From Ligustrum vulgare (lineage: Eukaryota > Streptophyta > Magnoliopsida > Lamiales > Oleaceae): DNA of 64,000 nt. The stretch covers positions 54,134,096 through 54,198,095 of the forward strand of contig OY743177.1 of assembly GCA_963555705.1 (NCBI GenBank). The letters run 5' to 3'. Under the pieces are notes generated by a model. It ran no database searches. It was not told where the DNA came from and saw only the letters and a list, made by a program, of their open reading frames with translations. A program made the position numbers and the translations under genes. Positions 40,854-53,130 of this stretch are shown here, piece by piece (position 1 is the stretch's first letter; each line of letters begins with the position of its first letter).

Positions 40854-41559
40854 TTTTCTATCTCTTTTATTTATTTTGCTTTCTTTATACCTTTATGTTT
40901 AGTTTTAGGATTTATTCTAATTATTAGCATAGGTCTATTTGCATGATTGAATTATCAAGTTATCGTGAAATTCTTTACACCACGAGTTGTTTGATAATTG
41001 CATAGTCCTTGCTGAGTTCACATTATCATGATCATTGCACCACATCAAAATCATGTCTCAAATGACATTCATTCTTGGATTAAGGTGAGTATTGCACGCT
41101 TTATGGAATTTAGTAATAAAACTCATTCTTGTGATTTAATTATGAAATTTTGGGATTGTGAATTGATTGATGTTGGGTTTAGGCTAGAATAGGAGTATGT
41201 GAATTGTTGATTATATGTGACAAAATATATGGTTATTGCATGTTCCCAAATCTATGATTCTCCTTATTTTTCATCAATGCACACTAAGTATTTAATGAAA
41301 TTTCACAATGGGTTTTTCTTTGAGTACTTGCAAATATTTTTGAATGATCACCTAAATTCATGTTATACATCATATGTGTGTCATTCATTCATGACTTATA
41401 TTGATTTAATGCACAAAACTCGAATTGAACATCATAGGTATCATAATGCACTCATTGCAGGGTCATTGTACCAAAAACAGCTTCAATTCGACAAAGTAGG
41501 GACCTAAAGTTGTGAGTGTAGTGACCCTGCAGTGATGAAACAGTTCGACAAAGTACTTT

Positions 41560-41756
41560 TCTTTAGTTTAATTTTCTATTTTAGTTGAGATAATTCATCT
41601 CAATTCGATCGTTCAAATAAAGCGAGAATTAACGTATTTCGGTACTTAATTACAATTCTCATGGGAATGATAATCCGGACTCAAAAAGTCCATTTATTAC
41701 TTTTCACGATCAGTACACTTAAGGGTATATTTTTTCGTTACAAATTAAAGTGAACA
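41560..41756 (+). repeat. Truncated 3' LTR of element B
   Basis: The segment from TTAGTTTAATTTTCTATTTT to GTGAACA matches the last 200 bp of the LTR at 36917-38430, including the GGACTCAAAAAGTCC hairpin, which is intact here but lost in the 5' copy. Confidence 0.75.
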
Positions 41757-42098
41757 TTGGCTTTAAAAGTTTGATTACATTTTCAAGTAATTCATGTTTG
41801 TTAATTGATTCGAATGTTGATTAATTTATTTAACTTATTTATCATAAAAGGGCTTATTTAGGATTTTTTGTGGTAGTTTATTTTTTATTTTACCATTTGT
41901 TTTTATAACAAGAATTCGGTAGTTGAAGTTTGGACAACATATATCTATTGCAGATTGATTAGAATGCTGAAAATAAATATCTTTCATTACTTCATAAGAA
42001 AGATGATGTTGGATCATCAATTACTCTAAATGTCCTACAAGAAACTGCTATTTCAAGTAAAAAATCAATGTCTGAGAAAGAATGTACTATTGAGACAT

Positions 42099-43254
42099 GA
42101 GTAATGCTTCTCCCACAACCATTCTCACAACCCACACTAAATTACTAAATTACCCCTAAGTAACTCACATTTTACTCTCATTCACACAAAATCTATTCTC
42201 ATTTCAACCAAACTCTCCTAACCTCTCCAACCCCGTCTCTCCAGCCGATTTTGACCACCCATCTCCCCACTGTATTGCCACGGTCGGTGTCACTCAGCCC
42301 ACCCGATTTTCATGAAGTCGTGGCAAAAGTGACAGCCATGAAAAAGTTGACTTATCACCACCATCTTTGTTAACTACTTCATCTTCACATTATTTTTTTC
42401 ATGAACTAGTTTAGAAGATTTGTGTGAGATAATCGAACTACCAAGTCTGGAATCATATCTTAACTCTCTTGAACTGAAGAATGATGCTATGTTCATTGAC
42501 AACTCGGTGGATTGTGGGCGGTTGGATCCTCCTCCACCATGGTTGAGTAGTGGTGGCTTTGATGGTGATGGAATTCTTAAATCTCTGTTATTGTATTGAA
42601 TAAGTGAATATATGTCCATTGGGGATGTTAGCCCTTTCCATTTTTTACAAGAGGGCTAAAAAAACTTTACTTTTCTGAGTTTCCTCCTCCAACCTTTTTT
42701 GTCTGCTTGCTTGTGTACACTGTAGTTCTTCGATAAATCTAATTGTACAGTGTTGGCGGTGTCAAGTCCATTGTATGTTCCTTGAATCTATTGTATTTTT
42801 CTTCATTTTAAATTTCAGGTGGCTGTTTGCTTGCAGCATTTTTCATATTTCGATGTAGTTTCTTTTAGGGATTTGATTTTTAAAACTAATCTCAATGAGC
42901 AGGTTTCCGCTTTGGGAACCCATCACCTTAAAATATTTTTCCGAGCACTATTTTTTTGGACGTTAGATCAACAAATACTCCTATTTTGTTTTTTGAGCAG
43001 CTAGAGTCTAGTGGAGAAGTGTCGAGTCTTGAGTTTCTTGGAAGAGTTGGAAGAATTATTTTTGGTGACTTTCTTCATTGGCGAGTCTTGTGTTCATGGG
43101 TGGGAGGAAATGGCAAAAATAAGAAAGATAATATGCCTTTTTGAGATTTCAAAATTTTTATACAAAATCTCATGAGAAATTGTAGATGAAATCTTGCGAA
43201 ATATTAGGTTCTAAGAGAATTTGTGGGAGAAAGGTTGTGAGAGTTGCATTACTC
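42099..43254. mobile_element. Non-autonomous Mutator-like element with perfect 9-bp TSD
   Basis: GAGTAATGCTTCTCCCACAA at the left and the reverse complement GAGTAATGCAACTCTCACAA at the right begin inverted repeats of about 40 bp with roughly a quarter mismatched. TTGAGACAT is present directly outside both ends (42090-42098 and 43255-43263), an exact 9-bp duplication diagnostic of Mutator-type insertion. When it is ignored, the transposase frame flanking it is continuous. The 1156-bp interior has short frames without recognised motifs; no captured gene was identified. Confidence 0.85.
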
Positions 43255-43405
43255 TTGAGACATTGCAAAGTAATCCTTCATTTTATGAACGTGATCCTGG
43301 AAAGCGCATCCCAATATCACAATATCCAATTGACAAGAAAGATGACATTTGAAGCGCATATGTCAAAATGAGACCATTTCAGCCTATTTATATAACTACC
43401 CTTAT

Positions 43406-43701
43406 GTTTGATTTGGGACTTAAAATCATCTATTTCAATCAATAGTCCAAAAAATAGCATTAGACTGAGTTTCTATAGAGAAGGAAACTACATTCTTTTT
43501 TCCATGTTATGTGTTTGTAAGTGTTACTACTTAGCATGATACATTTACATTTTGTTTGATTTGGGACTCAAAATCATCTATTTCAATCGATAGTCCAAAA
43601 AATAGCATTAGACTGAGTTTCTATAGAGAAGGAAACTACATTCTTTTTTCCATGTTATGTGTTTGTAAGTGTTACTACTTAGCATGATACATTTACATTT
43701 T
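43406..43701. repeat. 148-bp tandem duplication
   Basis: Two adjacent copies start GTTTGATTTGGGACT at 43406 and 43554. I see only two differences (ACTTAAAA versus ACTCAAAA, CAATCAATAG versus CAATCGATAG), so the event is recent compared with the surrounding pseudogene. Confidence 0.9.
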
Positions 43702-45455
43702 GGGGTTCAAGAATTAGGAGAGAGTCAACTCTAACATCTGTGCATTCTAAAAGCATGAAGGTAGTTCAATACATGCATTTGCTATGGAAAAATTGGATAA
43801 TTTGAAAAATCTGACTTAACATATTGACAAAATGATAGAACAATAGAATTCAAAAGAAACTAAGGATCATCGTCTGTGTGTACAAATTGTTGTAAAAAGT
43901 GTGAAGTGGCTAGCATTGCAACAAATGGCTCTTAGAGGTCATGATGAATCGGTTGGTTCTTCAAATCGTGGAAATTATATTGAAATAATAAAATTGCAAG
44001 GAAGAGAAAATAGTGAAATTGATGTTGTTGTTCTAAAAAATACAACTAAAAATGCCAACTACGCATCACCACACATTCAGAAGGAAATACTACAAATTGT
44101 TGCTGATTGTATACGACTCAAAGGTTCGTGATAAAATTAGGGGTTCCAAATATTTTGTATTCATGTTGATAAAGCAGTGGATGAATCCCACAAGGAATAA
44201 AAGGCAATTATTTTGAGATTTTTCGATGGCGACATGGATTTGTTAGAGAACGAATTTTTGAAGTAGTGAACATTGTAAACACCAATGAATTGACCCTTGA
44301 AAAAAGAGATATAATGTATTAAACCAATACAAGATTTTGCTAAAAGATCTACGAAGCCAATGATATGATGATGGTAGAAACATGAGAGGTGAGTGGAAGG
44401 ATTACAAGCTTTATTTCTTAAAGACTGTCCATCTGCTTATTATGTTCACTGTAATACTCACTAACTACAACTAGCTTTAGTTGTTGTGGTTAAAGAGGTA
44501 CAATATGTATATCTATTTTTCAAACATAAGTTCCATTATTAACTTTCTTAGTGCTTCTTCTAAGTGTCATTCTCAATTAAAATAAATTCTATTGAATAAA
44601 ATTGATGACTTGATAGCATCATGAGAAATAGAGATTGGTACTAGGGTTAATCAAGTTTGTACTTTATAACAAGCTGGAGCTACTCGTTGGAGTTGACATT
44701 TTTCGTCTATTACAAGATTAATTGAGATGTTTGGTTCAACTTGTACACTCCCTGAATATCTTATTGTAAGGGGATCCAATAGTATTATACGAGAGGAGGA
44801 TAAATGTCTACGCAAAGTTATGAGAATGTTTGACTTTGCATTTATTTTGTTGTTGATGTATGATGTTTTGGGAAATGCTGGTTTATTATTTAAAGCATTG
44901 CAAATGAAAGATCAAGACGTTTTGGATGCAATACATTGAGTCTCATCTACAAATATGCGAGATGATTATTTGGAAGGTTTTCTCCAGAGGGTGGTGGATT
45001 TTTGTGCAAGTAATGATATTAATGTACCTCAGTTAGATGATCGTATATGGAAGGTACAAGAAGTTCTTGACAACAATAAAATAATATCATAGTTGGAGAC
45101 TATTATCACTTTCAAATACGTAATGCCATGATAGATTTTCAGTTGACAAATTGAATTGTAGATTTACAGAGAGAACTATGGAACTTCTTTAGCTGTGCAA
45201 GGCTTTGAATCCTATTGATGGGTTTAAATCTTTCTCTATAGATGATATTTGTTCTTTAATTGGGAAATTTCTTTCTCTGGATTTTACTAAATTGGAGTGG
45301 GATGATTTGAAGCAATCAGACCATTACAAGTTTGATGCATTTCGTCATCCGTAGTTCTTGAATGATGATTATCTTCCCAAGTTATGTCAGATTTTGGTTG
45401 AAATGAAGAAGTCTCTTCTTTTTATTATTGATAGATTGATTTACTTGGTTTTGAC

Positions 45456-46218
45456 TGATATGATCCAAGATAGGAGACCAAAAGAGAAATCAAGTTACCA
45501 TCGATGCAATATCAATCTAGGTGGGAAAACAAGCAAATTTTGTGTTGGGCCAGAGTCGAGAATCAAACCGGATCGAGTTGTTTCAAATGGACGAAAAGAG
45601 GGTCAGCCGGGAAGATCACTCGATCGCTCAGGCCAAGGAAGGCGCGATCGCTCACATGCATCAAAAACCAAGCTGAGAGTTTCAAGGTTAACCACGCGAT
45701 CGCGCGAGGTTAAACCACATGATCGCGCGGTTGAAATCAGAGCAGATTTTTGAAAATTTTAATTTAATTTCCGCTTTATTAATTATTAATTCTATTTTCG
45801 AACCCTAGTGCGGCTAGGTCAGTTTTTAGGCGTGTTTTGACTTTATATTATGTTTTCATTCATAACATTGAACAATTTTGGATATTATTGAATTGATGTG
45901 AGATTTTTCTCTCTGGAAAAGGAGGATTCATTTTTCTTGTTCTTGAAGAACAGTCCTTAGAATTTATCAAATATTTTCTTGAATATTTGTGGCGTTCCGA
46001 TCATAAACTTATCAAGGAGTTTGACATCCCTTGTGGCATTTCGAAAACCTTGGTTCTTCAATTCGCATCATCATTCATTGCGTTGTGATTGTTGGGTCCA
46101 TGTCCTATCGTCAATTTTATCTTTTTCAGTTAATTTATTTTCTTGTTTTTCTTGTGTTTGGCTGAATATAGATCTTTTCTATTATTGTGTCGTTTATTCC
46201 GCGCTTCGATTCATATAA
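45456..46218 (+). mobile_element. Solo LTR of the D/E-related family, inserted in the hAT pseudogene
   Basis: A 763-bp unit starts TGATATGATCC and ends TTCATATAA; the inverted ends TGATATGA and TCATATCA are intact except for one base. TTGAC lies directly before (45451-45455) and after (46219-46223). The flanking transposase frame reads through when the insert and one TTGAC are ignored. AACTTATCAAGGAG and TTTGTGGCGTTCC link it to the LTRs of D and E. CG palindromes (CGCGATCGCGCG, ATGATCGCGCGG) lie at 45640-45740. Confidence 0.85.
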
Positions 46219-47261
46219 TTGACTCTTCTAGTTTCTACAACAACAACAAAACGATCATTTTCAGCAATAAAACTTATCAATACATTGTTTCTCAATAAAA
46301 TGGAGAATGGATTTCTATCAAATTCCATGATCATATATATTGAGAGGGATATTGCTCTTTGAATTGATACAAAGGTCATCGTTGACAAGTTTTATCGTGT
46401 GGGGAGTTTGATGATGCGTCACAAGTAACACCTCAAGATATTTTATTGCACATTTGTGGTACTTTTTATCACACCTCAAGATATTTTGTATTGTACATTT
46501 GTGATACTTTTTTATCTCTTAGATTAGATATTATAATTTAAGTAAAAATATTGTGTTTTATGTATTTATTTGAAGTCTAAATTCTCTTATTTTTTGCTTG
46601 AGAAAAAATTTCGGGGGGTAGAACCCCGGGAGCACCCTCATATTTTTCTATCCTACTACATTTCAAAATCCTAACTCCATCTCTAGACTACAAAATATCG
46701 AATAGGACCATTAAAAAATTATATGTCAGATATTGTTAACCATTATCATATCAAACCTCTATTTGATATAGATTAAAATCAGTTTTAATAAATTTTGATA
46801 AAATTTGATAAGATGTGTGATTGAAAAGTTTTGGGTTTCATAAAATACGTGATTAAAATTAATTGTTGAATTTGAGTTGAAATTAAAATCAGATCCGACG
46901 ACTTTCGGGATGCAAATCACTAATTGGGTGTAATTTAGATCACAGTTGGAGTTACTCTTAGTATTCTTCAATCTCATAGAACTTACTGAACAATAATTCA
47001 TAGTGTTTTTGTACTTTCAACTCTGTTTGTTAAAAGTTTGTGTTTAAAAATATGTTTATATGTTTTCAATGTAAAATATGTGATTGAAAAGTGGAAAGAG
47101 AAAATGTGTGTGGTTAAAAAGTTATTTAAGAAATTGTGTTGTTTAAAACTATATTTTTAACATGTTTTCCAAACATTCGTTTCTAATAAGACATATTCCA
47201 AACAGTCCGTTTGGTACAGAAACAGTGCTTGCACGCAGATCGCACAAAAAATAATTATGGA

Positions 47262-47390
47262 TGGCAATGGGACGGGTTCGGGGCGGGTCAGGGCCGCTCC
47301 GCCCCGGACCCGAAAACACCCGCCCTGCCCCGCGAAGTCACGGGTCGGGGCGGGGCGAGGCGACCTCCCGCCCCTCTAAGGACCCGAATT
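47262..47390. repeat. GC-rich hAT-type terminal relic
   Basis: GGATGGCAATGGGACGGG followed by GGGGCGGGT and CCCGCCCC runs, then a T tract, stands out in AT-rich DNA. Plant hAT-like elements often end in GGATGGCAA(C/T)GGGGCGGG with similar runs, so this is probably a deleted terminus. No partner end or TSD was found. Confidence 0.4.
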
Positions 47391-48038
47391 TTTTTTTTTT
47401 AAATAAATTGGTAATGAAATTTTACGTGAAAAATTTAGGCGTTGAACTAGTTAGAGTTTTTAAGTTTGAACTTTAAAAATAATATGTATATACTTGAAAA
47501 AAAAAATAATAGCATCTAAAAAGCAAAAAAATCATGTGAAAGAAAGATTCCTATTGTACACAAATAGATAGTCTTTCCTTAAGATGTCTGGGAGTCTCTA
47601 AGGTCGTTGATGAAAGCCAAAAACATCACAATGCGAAAGTGCCTACTTTTGTTTGCATGCATAGGCATCATGTGTGTAGTGTAGTCCTTGTTGAATTATT
47701 GCAACTTCTTATATACTTATTGTGTGTGAAACGTTTTTGTGCATAAAAGGCAATGGTGACAGGGATATGAGATAAAGTTTGGTTTATGGTTGTGTATTTT
47801 GATTTCAAGAATTTGGATATATCTCATAATTTTGCTGCCAATCACACATTCCTAGGTGGGTGAGCTGTAGTGGGGGTGTCGATCATCTCAAAATATTTTT
47901 AATTTCTTTTCTTGGTTTTTTATAATTTATTTTATATATTTGGTCTCTTTAAGGACTAAATGCGCCAATTTCCCATATAATATTTGTGGCTTTGCCATTG
48001 CCACATATTCTCTTTTACATTATGTCCATTTTCCTTTA

Positions 48039-48213
48039 GAATAATGCTATTCATAGCGTAGACCGTCGATAGTCATCATACATGGCATCATGACGTGTAT
48101 GATGATTTCATGGTGGGTATAAAATTTCATTTAATTTATGTTTTTAATTGTTACATCACCACACATGTAATGTCACGTAGGACGACTACCGATAGTCGTT
48201 CACTACTTTACTC
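48039..48213. mobile_element. Probable small foldback MITE
   Basis: TAGTCATCATACATGGCAT on the left pairs with the reverse complement of ATGTCACGTAGGACGACTA on the right, within a degenerate inverted repeat of about 55 bp and a short AT-rich centre. The element ends and TSD are uncertain. Confidence 0.45.
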
Positions 48214-50610
48214 TTTTCATTTAAGTCTTTTGGTACAATAATTTAAACTCAAGTCTTAATCTCATGACGCTAAAAGTTAGTTGGACAAGATCTAAGCATG
48301 TGGCGGAGCGTGGTTGAATACCTAGCTTTGCAAAATTAAGGGCCTTTATTCATGCATGAGGTAATTTTGCACGAATCAAGTACCTTTTGATCTTGTTGAA
48401 ACAGATTTAGCATATATGTCCTTCATGAGGAGGAAAAGGGATTTTTGTGATAAAGATAGATTTGGTTAAAAATACCTTTACTCACTTTAAAAATGTTGTC
48501 TCAGTTTGATTATTGGACATTTTAATTTTTTTAAATCAAAATAGGAATCGTGATATATAGCATAAGTGATATTTAACATTAAAGTGTCATCAAATAATAG
48601 GTCAAATTCTCGTAGATGGATGCTAATGCTACGTAAAATTATAAAAATTTTATGGTCTCCACTATAAGTTTAACGAACATGACCTAACAATGAATGCCCA
48701 CCCGCCAAGTGGAGGGTGGACAAATATTATGATATCCACTGGGAGCACCATGAGGTTCCTCCATAAAATTACTACTTATTAATAGTGACAAACAAATCTG
48801 TCTAAAAATTTGTTGCTATTGACATTTTTTTTGTTGTGATTACTCAAGATTAATTTTCTCAAGAGAAATGAACCAAATAAAATCAAAACACGGTTAATTA
48901 AGACGATTCAGTATGGTATTAGAGCGTGTAAAAGGGAGATCTAGAGTCACGTCTATTGCTAATCATCTATCTACAATTTACAATTTTTTACAATATCTAA
49001 AAAGTATGGATATATGAGAAACTTTTGATTTCTTATTTTATTCTTATATTTCTCTCTTTATAGTCAATAATATCATTTTGTGCTTATTAATACCATCCAT
49101 ATTAATCCATTTTCATTAATTTACAAAAAATAAAAATTGAACTTTTACAATTAAGAGAGGAGGAAAAACTCTCAATATTCCATTCGCTTACATGTTAATA
49201 CACAAAAAATAATAAATAACCTGAAATTTTATAATTAAGAGAGAAGAGAATTAAGAAGCTCAAAAGATTCTTAATGTTAAATTATTACCCATAATCCCAC
49301 TTGTGTAATTATTTTGTTTACGTTCTTGCTTAACCATCATTATTTATCATAGAAAAAGAGTTCTCAAATTAAAATATATGGCCCTTGTCTGAAGCCTATT
49401 ATTTGGGAAAAATTACCGTTTGGAATAGTATTTTTGGGAGGATGTGTGGTTAAAAAATATTTGAAAAGTAAAAAATGGTGAGCTTGACTAAAATAGATGA
49501 TTGAGATTGAGTATTGAATAAATTTGATTTGCAAATAATGAGGGCCAAACAAGGGCCTGATATGTGTAGGTGTATATTTGTGTTTTGAAGTAATTGTTTA
49601 ATTTATTTATTTTTTAGAATAAATTGTTACAAAAAACTTTAATTCTTATAATTACAAATATTAACATTATAAACTAAAATATATTAAAAATTTAATTTTA
49701 ATTAATATTAATTTAGCGTCATTACTTTTTAATTTACTTTAGAATATTGTCCCATCAAATTTCATTTTCTGTGATAACTCATTAAATAATTCAAAGAGTG
49801 CGTTTATGCATTTATTAGATATATATTTTTATTTTTAATTCAAACAATTATCTTTTAGCTCTTTATTGGACAATATTATTTCGTTTATAAGCATTATTTG
49901 AACAATTCAAAGAACATGTTTATGTTTTTAATGAATTTTTCTATTTTTAATTCAAACAATTATGTTTTAGTTATCGATAAATTAATTATTTTTTTTTTTA
50001 TTTTTAAAGTAGTGTGAGTGTGAAACTTTTTTATTATTAAATCCACTTAAATTTTTATCAAAACTGAAATTTTATTTTAATTTGTATAGTTACTGTTTGG
50101 TGAAGATTAAATCATATGTTTAATATATTTTAATAACAATTAATAAAATGAGGTTGAAAAGTTGTGAATTCGATGCAAAAGTGGTTAAAATTAATTGTTG
50201 ACTTTGACTTGAATTAAAATCTTATTTTAATTTCTCCCAAATATGGAAAAAAAATGTTATAAAAATATGTTCACGATTAACTTAATTTATTTATGAACAC
50301 TTTTTTCACATTTTCTCGACTTATCATAAATATTTTATAAAATAATTATTGATTTGTCTAATATTTTAAGATATCGAATTACTTCTTAATATATCACATG
50401 GAGTTTATTTATTAAGCTCACATTTTGAATAATTGTCTAATATACATTTCGAAGAAATTGACTAAAAATTTCAGTAAAATATTAATATATTAAAAATTGA
50501 ATTGAATTAATTTATAATTTTTCTCTAACAATATGAATTACGTCAACTACTTTTAAAAACAGTATTAATACTTAAAAAAGTAACTTTAACATTCATTATA
50601 TACATAAGAT

Positions 50611-50635
50611 GTGCAACATACGTGCTTATTACTAG
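50611..50635 (+). mobile_element. Degenerate Helitron-like 3' terminus
   Basis: A weak hairpin (GTG with TAC around CAACA) is followed by 10 bases and CTAG, then T. The spacing and tail equal those of the clear terminus at 63015-63041. No 5' end was identified. Confidence 0.35.
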
Positions 50636-51155
50636 TTTATTAAAAAATGTAATCATATGAAACTCTTAATGAAACATGAGTCTAACATGCATTCAATGAA
50701 GGAGGTATTGAATATTAAAATTAAATAAATAAATGTGTACTCTCAAATGGTTTAACATTTTATAAAATGCTTAAACCATAAAAATATAAAATCTTTGAAG
50801 AAATGTATTTGTCATAGAATCGTCAAAATTTCCCATTAAATCTTAAAATATTATTGTGAAATTAAAGCCTCTTTTTTGGTAAATTTTTTGAAATTCATTT
50901 TTTTTTTTCAAACTCATTTTTATCCATTCATTTTCAGAATAAAATAATTTTACATTTAAATGCATTACATTTCCTAACTTTAATCATATATTCTCCAATC
51001 TATCTATTAATTCTAAAAGAAGTCCAAATTAAATACAACATACACAAATCTGCAAGAACAATATTTTCTTTCAAAAGCACTTCTTATCACCTATATTCTA
51101 CATACTAAACATCAATAAAATACAAAAACTTTAACAGCAATTCTCTCCACCAATT

Positions 51156-51644
51156 TTTTTTTTTTTTTTTTTAGCCTTTTTCATTCAAATGTGTAGCAAG
51201 TAAAATGACTTGTGAAAGTTCTCTATCAATTACTCATATCTACGCTATCAATCGAAAAGTACTGTAACAAATAAGGAAAGACTTTTCCTGCACTTTCATT
51301 AGTGACTATTTTCATTTTACTATTTTATTACGACACGATTTACGGTTTGGTTGTCAAAATTCTTGCTTTCGCTTTTACAGAAAAACATTCTGATAAAATT
51401 ACATTAAGTTAGCTCCTCCTAAAATTTTTCTAGCCAAATTAACATATATTTGCTATATTTTCTTCTCAAGTTTTGAGATTATTACGAGTTACCAATCAAA
51501 TCGAGACTTTGTATTCTTAATACCATTTTTGAAGTGTTCATGACCTATTTTTCAGCATCGTTGAAGGAACGTAGAATGATCAATCGTAACAAAAGCTATG
51601 ATACATCATAATATATAGGTCGTTCCAATTAACTTACTTTGCTG

Positions 51645-51696
<52 letters not shown>
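51156..51696. repeat. Poly(T) tract and (AT)n microsatellite
   Basis: A T tract lies at about 51156-51173 and about 24 AT units at 51649-51696. The sequence between them is AT-rich without a recognised feature. Confidence 0.9.
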
Positions 51697-51701
<5 letters not shown>

Positions 51702-52559
51702 TTTCATGCTCCGATCCCCTTCCGTCCCAGAGAGAGATATTAGGATAGTGGTTAGTATAGTTATGATTATGAGTAATTTTAGAGAGACATTTTTAAGTGA
51801 TATTGTGATATTTTTAATTGACATTTTTATTGCAATTAATAAAGTTTTATTTTGTTAAGGTAAAAGTGGGGATTCTGCTAATAGGATCTGGAACTTTTTT
51901 CTTGGTTAATTTCGGGAAATTATAAATGTTTTAGAAATTAAAAAAGGACAAAAACTGATCATTAACACGTAGACAGTAGCAATATAAATCACGTGACATT
52001 CCCCTTTTCTCCTTAGGACATTTTTTTTTTACTTAAATGAGTCTAAACTCATGAATCCTATGAGATATAGAATGAGTGATAAATAAACAAACATTATTTG
52101 TGAATTTATTAGAAATATGTGGATAAAAAACAAGCAATCGTCTTTTTCACAAGTGTCTAATCCATAATACCCATTTTCTCTCACCACCCCGACTTCAGAT
52201 ATGTTGTCTCAATTTGGTTATTTTATTGATTTTCCCATCAATAAAATATTGAAGATACATTATGTGAAATCTGATTAGCGTATAGAAAAAGTCAATAAGA
52301 CAGTTATAGGGATAACAGATCTCGTATCTTTTCGCTTCTAATTTAACCTAACTTCCCTTTCTACTCAACCGCGCACATCAAGATGACTACATAAATGATA
52401 AATTGAGGAATCTTATTAATATTATAAAAAAGGATAGTAGATATATGTTCCCTCCAAAGTTTTACCGCCTAAAAAATGAAGCTTGCTTGTGAAGAGTAAT
52501 GACGTGGGTCCCAGCCAAAAAATAGACTAAATTTGAAATTTGAATTTATAGAAGAAAAG

Positions 52560-52995
52560 CCTAGCCCATCTATCGCTCACATCCTCTAACTTCAACCCCT
52601 CTCTCTCTCTCTCTCCAAACTCTCCTTCCTCACCACGGCCTTCTCATCTTTGACTCTGTCTGTGTCGAATTTTTTCTCAATCTCCGACCAGTTGTTCGCG
52701 CAAAAATGTGTTTGTAGTTCTCCGACCAGTTGTTGGCGCAAGTACAGTTGTCACCTCGATTTTTCGGTCGATTCTGCCACTTCCGGTCGCCGCTACAACC
52801 CAAAATCTGGTCGTCTGCTCTCCTACATCGTGTGTTTCATGTGGTGCATTCAGATTGGCAGTTGGTTGGCCGGCCGGTCGGATTTTGAAAATGGTCAGGT
52901 AAGGCGAGCAGATTTTGCAAATATTTGGTATAGTAAGAGTTAATTTGTGCCAAATATAAGCTTCAGAGTAATAAATTCCCTAATAATTTCAGCAG
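52560..52995 (+). other. CT-rich leader-like segment with splice donor, captured 5' gene end or unknown
   Basis: (CT)n at about 52600-52616 and a GC-richer stretch resemble a plant 5' untranslated region and first exon. A GTAAGG donor-like site follows ATGGTCAG at 52899. No protein motif is recognised in the 97-residue frame here, so origin and coding status are open. Confidence 0.3.
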
Positions 52996-53130
52996 ATATC
53001 TGATTATGAGAAGGAAATTGAAATTGTGCAGATCGTCACTAAAGAAGAGTATCTAGCCTCACTAAGAAGGTATTATTTAACTATCTTATGTGACATGATT
53101 AAGGTTTCCCAGCAACAAATGGATCTAAAC

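Larger units (their letters stand above)
36917..41756 (+). mobile_element. Element B: decayed non-autonomous relative of element A
   Basis: A 5' LTR (36917-38430) begins TGATAAGTACA and is followed by a decayed tRNA-Asp primer site. The interior has a zinc-knuckle relic, a frame related to the second ORF of element A, and the TGGGAGG.AACCC block, all in the same order as in A. The 3' end is only the last 200 bp of an LTR (41560-41756), so a deletion removed the 3' internal end and most of the 3' LTR. Flanks CTGGT and TTGGC share three of five bases, consistent with an old duplication. A separate minus-strand LTR (38893-40535) interrupts it. Confidence 0.75.
41953..46428 (+). pseudogene. hAT transposase pseudogene with TTF-type zinc finger (ZMYM1-like), split by two insertions
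   Basis: Pieces in order on the plus strand: a TTF-type N-terminus just after the MULE (SFYERDPGKRIPISQYPIDKKDD, about 43264-43345); the central region VKWLALQQMALRGHDESVGSSNRGNYIEI and SPHIQKEILQIVADCIR (43900-44131); MRGEW and FLKDCP with HC (about 44380-44460); LCQILVEMKKSLLFIIDRLIYLVLT (45385-45455); and, after the solo LTR, the dimerisation domain VSTTTTKRSFSAIK with YIERDIAL, ending near 46428. These match plant hAT-type transposase-like proteins with a TTF domain. Many stops and shifts make it dead. It looks like one of the oldest residents of this part of the window. Confidence 0.85.
46429..52410. other. AT-rich intergenic region with small relics, no gene supported
   Basis: About 6 kb without a coding region that I can support. 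The right end of the hAT pseudogene element may reach about 46650. Listed separately are a GC-rich relic (47262-47390), a MITE (48039-48213), a Helitron-like terminus (50611-50635) and an (AT)n tract. The remainder is poly(A/T)-rich, with dispersed phrases such as AAAATTAATTGTTGA(A/C)TTTGA near 46855 and 50187 that point to an unresolved repeat. Confidence 0.5.

Noticed and set aside
42374..43144. Short open frames inside the MULE as captured genes
   Set aside because: No motif or splice pattern was recognised, so I give no gene call.
47262..47390. GC-rich island as a promoter or CpG island of a host gene
   Set aside because: No gene follows in either direction. The GGATGGCAATGGG start and C/G runs look like a deleted hAT terminus.
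52650..52943. 97-residue frame in a CT/GC-rich leader-like segment
   Set aside because: No motif, and the start and frame are arbitrary. It is more likely an untranslated region.
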